Shown: one piece after another, positions 55,836 to 64,000 of the stretch
Numbering within the stretch: the stretch's first letter is position 1
How the letters are laid out: every line of letters starts with the position of its first letter
Assembly: GCA_030544215.1 (NCBI GenBank)
Contig: JARZZO010000014.1
Coordinates: forward strand, 12,682,234-12,746,233
DNA: 64,000 nt
Source: Zantedeschia hybrid cultivar
Lineage: Eukaryota; Streptophyta; Magnoliopsida; Alismatales; Araceae
Direction of reading: 5' to 3'
Translations under genes and position numbers: made by a program
Notes under the pieces: model-generated
What the model was told of the DNA's origin: nothing
Databases searched by the model: none
The model's input: only the letters and a program-made list of their open reading frames with translations

Positions 55836-58800
55836 ATGTCGTCGAATAACCCACTCCGTGGCATACTTGATGCCATTTTGACTTACCTGATCTACTCGGA
55901 TTGGTTCAGAAACCTGAAGAATGTTTTCAGATCTGAACACATTGACTTTGTCCCTGGAGCTGATCCTCATGCTGAATCGGCATTGGATGCCCCTGAAGCA
56001 GAGATAACAGCTTACGATAAAGGAACAAAGGACAAAGATAAAAGAGTAGTGAAGGGTGATTGATTATACTATAAGCAGTATGGTCACTGGAAGAGGAACT
56101 GCAAGGAGTTCCTTAATGATAAAGCTCATGGAAGAGTGAAGCTGTCTGAAGCTTCAGATATCTATATGATAGATATCAACTTGTCTGTTAGAGATTCCAC
56201 ATCTTGGGTATTAGATACCGGATGTGCTTCTCATATCTGCCATGATGTGCAGATGCTGACAAGTAAACGCAAACTGAGACAAGGTGAGGTGGAATTGAGG
56301 CTAGGAAACGGCGCAAAAGTTGCGGCGATTGCTGTTGGGACAGCAAACCTCAGGCTTCCATAGGGAGACACCTTACTATTGGAAGATTGTTATTATGTTC
56401 CTAGCATAATAAAGAACATCATATCAATATCTTGTTTGGACAAGATAGGATATAGGTTGACGATTGAGAATAGAAGTTGTTCGATTTATTATAGTAATAA
56501 ATCAATAGCTTCGGCATCTTTAGTCAACAGTCTATATCTATTAGATGTTTCTCATTACAATCTTCAGATTGATACTGCTCTTAAGAAGAGCAGGAATTGT
56601 GTGAACCAGGCCTACATGTGGCATTGTAGACTTGGGCACATTGGCGAAAGCAGGTTGCAAAAGTTGCACAAACATGGCTACTTAACAGCATTCGATTATG
56701 AATCGTTTGCAACATGCGAATCCTGCCTTATGGGAAAGATGGCAAAATCTCCATTTAGTGGACATGGAGAACGTGCCAAGGACATTTTGGAACTAATACA
56801 TTCAGATGTATGTGGTCCAATGTCTACCCAAGCCAAAGATGGCTTTTCTTACTTCATCACGTTCACTGATGACTTCTCAAGATTCGGCTATGTGTACTTA
56901 ATGAAGTACAAGTCGGAAGCATTTGAGAAGTTTAAGGAGTTCAAGAATGAGGTAGAGAAGCAGTTAGGAAAGAGTATTAAAGCTCTTCGATCAGATCGAG
57001 GAGGGAAATACTTGAGTACTAACTTTACACAATTCTTAAAGGATAATGGTATCCTTTCTCAGCTGACTCCTCTATATACACCACAGATGAATGGTGTATC
57101 AGAAAGGAAGAACCGCACCTTGTTGGACATGGTGTGATCCATGATGAGCTTTTCGGGATTACCAGTGTCCCTCTGGGGGTATGCTCTAGAGTCAGCAGCA
57201 TACCTACTGAACAGAGTACCCAGCAAGTCTGTGGCCTCTACTCCATATGAGATATGGAAAGGCAGGAAACCAGAATTTAAACATGTTAAAGTCTGGGGTT
57301 GTCCTGCTCATGTAAAGAGGCATGATCCAGACAAGCTGGAATCACAAACTGATAAATGTAGGTTTGTGGGATATCCAAAGGAAACCTTTGGATACTATTT
57401 TTACCATCCTGGTGAACAAAAGGTGTTTGTCGCCAGGAAAGCTGTCTTCCTGGAAGAGGAATACCTTCTCCAGGAGGACAGTGGGAGTAAAATAGTACTG
57501 GAAGAGGTTCCAGATCCCCATACAGCTGCATTATCATCAGATGAGATATCAGTTCCTGAATCTGTTCAGGTACACACAGATGAGCCTCGTAGATCTGGTA
57601 GAGTACCTAGACTACCCGAACGATATGTGGGACATATCGCTGAAGGTGAGTCTAAGGTACAATATAATGAGGATGATGATCCGAAAACCTACCAGGAGGC
57701 TATAGAAGGCCCAGAAGCCGGGAAATGGCGAGAAGCCATGAACTCAGAAATCCAGTCTATGTACACCAACCAAGTTTGGAACTTGGAGGACTTGCCCGAG
57801 GGTATTGTACCCATCGGTTGCAAGTGGATCTTTAAGAGAAAGATCGGTGCTGATGGACGGATCGACACTTATAAGGCAAGGTTGGTGGCAAAGGGATATC
57901 GTCAAAGGCAAGGAATTGACTATGACGAGACTTTCTCACAAGTTGCCATGATAAAGTCGATCAGAGTTCTGCTCGCCATTGCTGCACATTTTGATTACGA
58001 GATCTGGCAGATGGATGTGAAGATTGCCTTCCTCAATGGTAATCTTGAGGAAGAGGTGTATATGATACAACCAGAAGGTTTCACATCCAAAGAATCTCCA
58101 GATAAAGTGTGCAAGCTTCAGAGGTCCATTTATGGACTGAAGCAAGCTTCCCGGAACTGGAATATAAGATTTGACGAGGCTGTCAAGTCTTATGACTTCA
58201 TTAAGAATGAAGATGAGCCTTGTGTGTACAAGAAGATCAGTGGGAGTGCAGTCACTTTTCTAGTTCTTTACGTAGATGACATACTACTCATTGAGAATGA
58301 TGTAGTTATGATGTCATCAGTAAAGGTCTGGCTGTCGAAAAACTTCTCCATGAAGGATTTGGGAGAAGCATCCTACGTATTGGGAATACGGATCTATAGA
58401 GATAGATCAAAGAGGATGCTTGGAATGACCCAATCCTTGTACATAGATACCATAGTCAAAAAGTTTGGCATGGAAAATTCCAAGAGAGGTCTCATACCGA
58501 TGAGACATGGAATTAATCTCTCAAAGGAGCATTCTCCTAAGACTCCTAATGAGAGGGCATTCATGGATAGAATACCCTATGCCTCTGCCATAGGATCTAT
58601 CATGTATGCCATGCTATGTACACGGCCTGATGTTGCATTTGCTCTAAGTGTTACGAGCAGATTTCAGGCTGATCCAGGCGAAGAGAACTGGAAGGCAGTG
58701 AAATGCATCCTTAAGTACTTGAGAAGAACTAAGGATATATTTCTTGTCTATGGAGGAGGTGACTTGAAACTGCGAGACTTTACTGACTCGAGTTTCCAGT

Positions 58801-59192
58801 CGGATCCAGATGATAGCAAGTCAACATCTGGATTCGTGTTTACTTTGAACGGTGGGGCAGTGTGCTGGAAGAGTTCCAAGCAATTAACCACTGCAGATTC
58901 GACGAATGAAGCTGAGCACATTGCTGCAGCTGAAGTTTTCAAGGAAATAGTGTGGTTGAAGATGTTCATCACCGACCTTGACATAGTTCCCGATATCCTT
59001 GATCATGTTCCGCTGTTGTGCGACAACAATGGGACTATTGCACAAGTGAAAGAGCCATGGTCTCATCAGAAATCGAAAGATGTTCTGAGGCGCTTTCATA
59101 TTATCCAGAGGAGATTTAGTAGTGGAAAGAGTTCCACCCGTCGACCATGTAGTAGATCCACTGAAAAAGCCGTTGGCTCAAATTGTGTTTGA
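55836..59192 (+). pseudogene. Element E gag-pol polyprotein (copia), gag reduced, three stops
   Basis: One frame from ATG 55836, broken by TGA 56061-56063, TAG 56361-56363 and TGA 57135-57137, and by a frameshift near the end (about 59110-59135), after which the RNase H tail continues in another frame. Gag keeps its start (RGILDA ... DWFRNLKNVFRSEHI) but most of the domain is lost before a damaged zinc knuckle (YYKQYGHWKRNC). Protease: WVLDTGCASHIC. Integrase: WHCRLGHIG...CESCLMGK finger, then DDFSRFGYVYLM, SDRGGKYLS and GVSERKNRTLLD. RT: KWIFKRKIGADGRIDTYKAR, QMDVKIAFLNGNL, YGLKQASRNWN and catalytic LYVDDILL. RNase H: DSSFQSDPDDSKSTSGFVF, then EAEHIAAAE. The order protease-integrase-RT-RNase H is diagnostic for Ty1/copia. 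Confidence 0.93.
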
Positions 59193-59255
59193 GCGTCACC
59201 AAGAGTATATGGGCTTATTGTATAAAGGTGATTGGCTTTAGTCCAAGTGGGAGAT

Positions 59256-60811
59256 TGTTAGTTTAGGTGGCCTACAAGCCAATCTAACAATGTAAATCTC
59301 GTTCATTATTAATAAAATGGCATAATATTCATTATGTGTAAATCGCGTAAATTATCGTTTCATAATGAAGTCCGTGAATATGTGCTATGGTGATCAGATT
59401 ATGATGAGATCATACTAATGAGACTGATCACTTAAACACACATATTCTTAATCATTCATAGTCGGAGGATATCCGAGAAGGACATCGGATATCCGGTTAG
59501 ACTAGTACAGATTACTCCTGCTCATATGATGAGGGTGACTGGTCTCATAAGTCACTTGTGTGGAGACACTAAGGCGAATCTGTAGGTGCTCATTGGAGAA
59601 TGAGTTCACTGAACTGATCCGACTGAATCGCTGGATGGTATTGTACCTCACTGTCAACCAGCTTGATTCTATTGTCGCAGTTGCGTGGATGGTCCTCGGA
59701 CCTGAGACACCAAGGACACCTTGGCGGTGGACTTCTGTACTTTGACCTTGGTCTACGAATCTCTAGCCATGAGATTTTAATACGCCAAGGATTGGGTGCA
59801 GCGGAATACCATCGAAGGGAATTGTGTGTCAATAAGGAATCATTCGCTCTCGGTACTTAGAGAAAGAATGCTCTAGGAAGGATGCGCGAAAGTCCCTGGC
59901 CAGGGCGGACGATAATATCGGGAAAGGAGTTTTCCGATATTTATCAGCGGCATTCAATCCAAGTGAGTCGACCGGTTAGGGTTTGACAGCTTGCCATACC
60001 CTGAGTTGACTCGAGAGCATTGTACGAATGAATGATTATATCCACGCGGTAACTGTCGGCGGAAAGGTTCCAAGAGTGGGTTACTTAACCCCAAATACCT
60101 TCCGAGTTCACGCGGTGTTGCTTGGCACCCAACGTGATCGGAGGCCCGGTCGAATTCGATGTGCGACATCAATTTGATTGATTAATTGATTAATAAAGGG
60201 TTATTAATTAATTAATAAAGCCAGCCAGTGAGGAGTCACTGGGCTTGTTGGGTCATTAACTGGACTGGTACTTGGGCCTAGAGGGTCACACGCACATGAT
60301 TCTCAAGGCGATGGATAAATAAGTGGGTTTTATATAAACCGGGGGTTTTTGTGAAAAACCGCGCGGTTAGTATAAAACATAGCGAACGGGCTAAGCAGGC
60401 CAAGCTGCTGCTAACCCTAGCCGCCCCTCCTCAGTTTCTGTCTTCCTCTGGAGTCCAGGCAGATCCAGATCTGCTCCGCCGCTTCTCCGAATCCCGTTCG
60501 ACGGGAAATTGTCCGCGCGTTGCGGCGATCATTGCGGCGACTAGCGGAGGCTTCGCGGGCTGCGAAGAACGACGAACTCGAGGATATCCGTCGCGGGGAG
60601 GATCGCGTGGACTTCGCTAGAGGCCGGGCGCTTGCGCGGCTTGCGGTGTCGCACCGACGGAACCGAATAGCTGCGGATTCGAATCCGCACACGGTGAGAA
60701 CAGATAATCCGATTATCTTGTATTTTAGTTTCCGAAACGGGAACGGATCGCTGTAAATAATTTTGTTTTTCCGCTGCGTAAGCGATCCGAAGAAACCGAG
60801 AAAACCCAACA
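59256..60811 (+). repeat. Element E 3' LTR
   Basis: 1556 bp, partner of 51437-52988. It carries a 4-bp CCAG duplication near 60222-60229 absent from the 5' LTR. TATA box TATATAAA at 60331-60338. Followed by the duplication CACAT. Confidence 0.95.
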
Positions 60812-63050
60812 CACATCACCATCACTTTTTCACCTACCACTTGGTTGATTCTTCGAGGGGAACTTTTTGCTGAAAAAACTTTTTTATCTAAGAGACATTA
60901 TGTAATGCTCCCTACTAGCCGATACAACACGGAACCAATAACTTGACTGGATTTCCAAATGAGATGAAATCTTTTTGAATTAAAAATGGAAAGTCAAAGG
61001 ACCTTTCTCACCATGTACTTAAAGGCCTGCATCCACTTTTTGGGCTATAAAAAAGAGAGTTGTGGGTAGTTTTTAGGTAAGATTGTTATAGGGAAAATAT
61101 GATCTTTAGAGAGAGAAATTCCCATGCACTTCATGTCTTCCTCTTGTATGTTTGTTCTAACTATTTTGTGAAGAGATTTTGTGTGAGTTTCTTATGTGTG
61201 CAAGTCAAGAAGAAGGGTGCTAAGTTGGTGTTTCTAATCTTTATCCTCTTCTTGATCAAGGGCAACCAAGAACCATGGGAAGCTACCTCAGTACTTATAA
61301 TGTCTTCTTCTTTTGAAGAGAAGATCTCGTAGATCTTCTCAAGAAAGGGCTGCTAGGAGGATCTGGAGGGACATCATCTATGTCAACTCATCTCCTAAAG
61401 TAAGGACACCACAAGAAGGAATTTAAAGGCTTGAGCTTTCTTTATCTATTCTATTATTGTAAATATTTAAGAAAACAAACATTGTCTTGTGTATGGTGAG
61501 GGTTAGAAAGTTAAGAGTCCTATCTTTCATTTTATTTCTTGTTATATGCCTTCCTTAAAGGAAGAGAGCCAATCTTTGAGAAGATTGAAAATTGTGTGTC
61601 TTCTTGGGTGGAAGTAGGCCAATCTTTGAGAAGATTAGAGGTTATGTGTCTTCTTAGTAGAAGAAGATCAATCCTTAGGAAGATTGGATGTAAGTCTTAC
61701 TAGAGACATTGTCTATAGGGGGAGCCTTACTAGAGGTCTTGTATCTAGGAGGAGCCTAGTTAGAAGCTTAATATCTAGTGTGTTGGTTGACTAGGACCGG
61801 GTCTACTGGCGGTGTACTAGAATTGAATCTAATGGAAAATCCCAACGTGGTTGGGAGGTGGATGTACGTCACCATTTAGTGCACCGGACCACTATAAATC
61901 TTGTCCCTCATCTGGGATTTCTTCTTGATCTAAGGCAAGTACATGATAGCCCATTCATGTTATTTCACTTATTAATAAGATTTTAAATTTATTTTGGACA
62001 ATTTGAGGCTTGTAAAACCTATATGTGTGAGAGTAAGATTCCTAATTTGATATTCATCTACTTTACCTTTATCAAAACACACTCTTACAGTAGATTATGT
62101 ATATTCTTGAGTTTTTCTGTTATGATTATTAGTAGTAGATTATAGGTTTAACAACCAAGCTGTCATGCAATAATTTTGTAGAAAGCTTTCTTTCCATCTA
62201 TTTTAGAAACATGTTATAACTACAGTGTTATTTTGAACTTTATAAAAATATAATTGCATGGACAGTGTCATCTTAAGGTGATTTGTATGGATGAATCCAC
62301 AGTAATTGTCTAATGTGGTAGTAGTCATATGTATGGAGCAATAGACGGCATGTACATGTGAAATCCTAGAAGTCAGACTCCGACTGGATGGAAGGTAAGG
62401 ATGCACCTCCAATCCTAGCTAGTTGTATCAAGACTATGGCACTGCATTCGTTTAGGTGTCAGGGTGTGTATGACACCTTAGTTGTAGTTTAAATATCTAT
62501 ATGAATGCTTAAGATTTAAAATTTAATATTTACATGTGAATGTGACCCCTCAGACATGATCGGGTTTGTAGGGATGATATGTGTGATTGCTTGAGAAGTA
62601 GGCCCTCAGAATATGGAAAACATTCGCAGTGTTCTGTTATGATATGAAAAGACAAGTGATCTTTGTTAAATAAGAGCTTTTGGAGCTACTTATCCGTCCT
62701 TGAATTTTGATATAGCATGCGTATAACCTATGAGCTTTTAGTAAGATTTCATGTGTATTGTAAATTGTAAATACTTAGTAAGTATGCATTTATTTTGATA
62801 CCTGCTGAATTTTAAACTCACACAAATTAGTTAGTTATGCTTTAGTGATTCCTGCAGAGGGTAGTGGGAGGAGTTAGTTGGAACCCTTAGAGGACCTGGG
62901 CTAGAGTTTTGAAGAGCTAGAAAGTAAGTTTAGCATGTCTACTTTCATATTTTAGCTTGTATTAGCCATGTACTTGAACATGCTTTTATCTAAGTGGATG
63001 ATGGTATAGTTATGTATTGTGTTTTAGACAGAATTGATAGTCATAACCTG
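60812..63050. other. Non-coding region, part resembling an old copia LTR
   Basis: No gene recognised. From about 61440 to 62010 the text (GGTTGGGAGGTGGATGTACG, then ACCACTATAAATC, with repeated AATCTTTGAGAAGATT and GTGTCTTCTT units near 61570, 61620 and 61670) resembles LTRs of plant Tork-type copia elements as I remember them. I cannot define its ends or a target duplication. The rest is AT-rich with nothing seen. Confidence 0.35.
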
Positions 63051-63063
63051 GGCTCTGATACCA

Positions 63064-63372
63064 CGTTGAAGATTCGGGACCAAAAAATCCTAGAAAACAA
63101 AGGAAGAAAAAGAGAACATGAGAAGGAGGAGGATGGCAACCATATGTGCAGCCGCATGCATGCGCACTGTTGTATGTGCCTCTCTCTCTCTCTCTCTCTC
63201 TCTTTTTATTCATTAGGACAATAAGTTTTCAATATTACAGAGATAAAAATACCCCTCATGATAGGAGATAAAGAGACAAATAAAAAAGACATTAACTACC
63301 CTCAAAATAATTAACACAAGAAGGAAAATATAGAAGGACCAAAATGTCCTCTCACTTATGACTGCGACTACA
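63064..63372 (-). repeat. LTR of element F
   Basis: About 309 bp starting TGTAG on the minus strand and ending CTTCAACG, where CA would be usual. It contains a (GA)n run (CT repeat at plus 63179-63203). Bounded by a polypurine tract on one side and a primer site on the other. Confidence 0.7.
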
Positions 63373-63389
63373 CTCCCCCTCAAAGTGAG

Positions 63390-64000
63390 TATATATATCC
63401 AACATCTTCAAGTTGCTCAAACAAAGGTGAAACTAATTAGCTTATTGTCCTTTGGTGAAAATATCTGCAATTGGTCTTAGAACTTGACATATGAAAAACA
63501 AATTTCTTCAGAGTCGAACTTCTCTCTAATAAAGTGGCAGTCGATCTCCATATGTTTAGTGCGATCATGTTGGACAAGATTATTTGCAATGTTGATTGCA
63601 GCTTTATTGTCATAATAGAACTTCATAAGTAGGCATAATTAAATGTCAAGGTCCATCAAGAAAAACTTTAGTCAAACCATTTCTGTAACACAATTTACCA
63701 TAACCATATATTCAGCTTCAGCATTAGACATTGCGCAGACTGATTGTTTCTTACTCCATGCAACAAGGTTGCCCCCCAAGAATAAGCAATAATCGGTAGT
63801 GGACCTTCTATCGTCCTTAGAACCTGCCCAATCAGCATCATAGTAACTTTCAACCAGCAGTTTGTCGCACTTGGAAAATAAATCCCTTCCTAAGATAGGA
63901 CTTGATGTACCGATGTATCCTTTCAACCACCTTCATTTGAGGCACTCTAGGTGCATGCATATATTGGCTAACCACACTGACATCATAGGTCCTAAATAAA
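63390..64000 (-). pseudogene. Copia RNase H C-terminal region of element F (cut by window edge)
   Basis: Minus-strand translation gives YYDADWAGSKDDRRSTTDYC, FLGGNLVAWSKKQSV, NAEAEYMVMV, then after 63672 FYYDNKAAINIANN and HDRTKHMEIDCHFIREK, all standard copia RNase H landmarks (D-x-D-W-A-G, A-E-A-E-Y, Y-D-N). A stop interrupts the frame between WLKFFL and LMKF and another lies near the end, so this is a pseudogene. The upstream domains are outside the window. Confidence 0.85.

Larger units (their letters stand above)
51437..60811 (+). mobile_element. Element E, 9.4-kb Ty1/copia retrotransposon with reduced gag
   Basis: Two LTRs of about 1.55 kb (TGTTAG...CCCAACA) flanked by the perfect duplication CACAT (51432-51436 and 60812-60816). 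It has a primer site complementary to initiator Met tRNA, a 2.8-kb leader, a single gag-pol frame in copia order (protease, integrase, RT, RNase H) and a polypurine tract (AGTGGGAGA, 59246-59254). Gag is mostly missing and the frame has three stops, so the copy cannot be autonomous as read. Confidence 0.95.
63051..64000 (-). mobile_element. Element F: Ty1/copia fragment, pol end, LTR and primer site, minus strand
   Basis: Reading the minus strand from 64000 down: the copia RNase H end, a polypurine tract (TTTGAGGGGGAG, plus 63373-63384), an LTR (63372 to 63064), then TGGTATCAGAGCC (plus 63051-63063), the Met-tRNA primer site. A primer site normally follows a 5' LTR, whereas this LTR follows RNase H like a 3' LTR, so the arrangement is internal-LTR-internal. 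It continues beyond the window on the right. Confidence 0.75.

Noticed and set aside
1..64000. tRNA, rRNA or snRNA genes
   Set aside because: None recognised by eye apart from the tRNA-like head of the SINE, which lacks a complete cloverleaf.

Overview
The window is nuclear DNA from a flowering plant. It is dominated by nested LTR retrotransposons, has one recognisable host gene (46515-49244), and has AT-rich intergenic DNA carrying MITEs and a SINE. All large reading frames are typical plant retroelement proteins: Ty3/gypsy of the Tat type with a second RNase H domain, and Ty1/copia. The GC-rich first exon of the host gene would suit a monocot, but I cannot name the species.

Layout. Positions 1-28362 are a three-level nest. 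Element C is a decayed copia element (+ strand, RNase H remnant and 3' LTR, 26700-28362). It was entered by element A, a Tat-type gypsy element on the - strand (5' LTR 25352-26699, 5' half of gag 22865-24320, rest at 1-3151). A was then entered within gag by element B (3152-22864, 19.7 kb, - strand, 5-bp target duplication ACTGG), a close relative of A. B has 1.33-kb LTRs, gag-pro, pol, and on the opposite strand two intron-containing genes: a two-exon gene resembling DUF7745 and a seven-exon gene with a plant mobile domain followed by a coiled coil. Positions 28363-30880 are intergenic, with a MITE and a complete tRNA-derived SINE. Positions 30881-43090 are element D, a 12.2-kb Tat-type element (+ strand, duplication CAACT) with a 73-bp tandem array and a three-exon antisense gene of the Transposase_28 (PF04195) type with its own TATA box. 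Positions 43091-51436 hold the host gene, two MITEs and two palindrome-rich repeat tracts. Positions 51437-60811 are element E, a 9.4-kb copia element (+ strand, duplication CACAT) with most of gag missing and a 2.8-kb structured leader. Beyond it lie degenerate LTR-like DNA and, at 63064-64000, the end of another copia element (F, - strand).

How it works together. Each element shows the usual set (primer site, gag, protease, RT, RNase H, integrase, polypurine tract), but every coding region carries stops or frameshifts, so none looks autonomous as read. LTR pairs counted by eye differ by about 0.8% (B) and 1.5% (D, E), so these insertions are young, while A and C are older hosts of the nest.

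The most unusual signals are not proteins. (1) Four hairpins in E's leader share an invariant loop module on stems of different sequence, and every imperfect pair is G-U compatible on the + strand. (2) About 29 copies of a roughly 31-nt imperfect palindrome (core ACGCGTC...GACGC) are spread through the LTRs, leaders, spacers and introns of A and B. (3) Two different Tat-type elements both carry spliced, promoter-bearing antisense genes.
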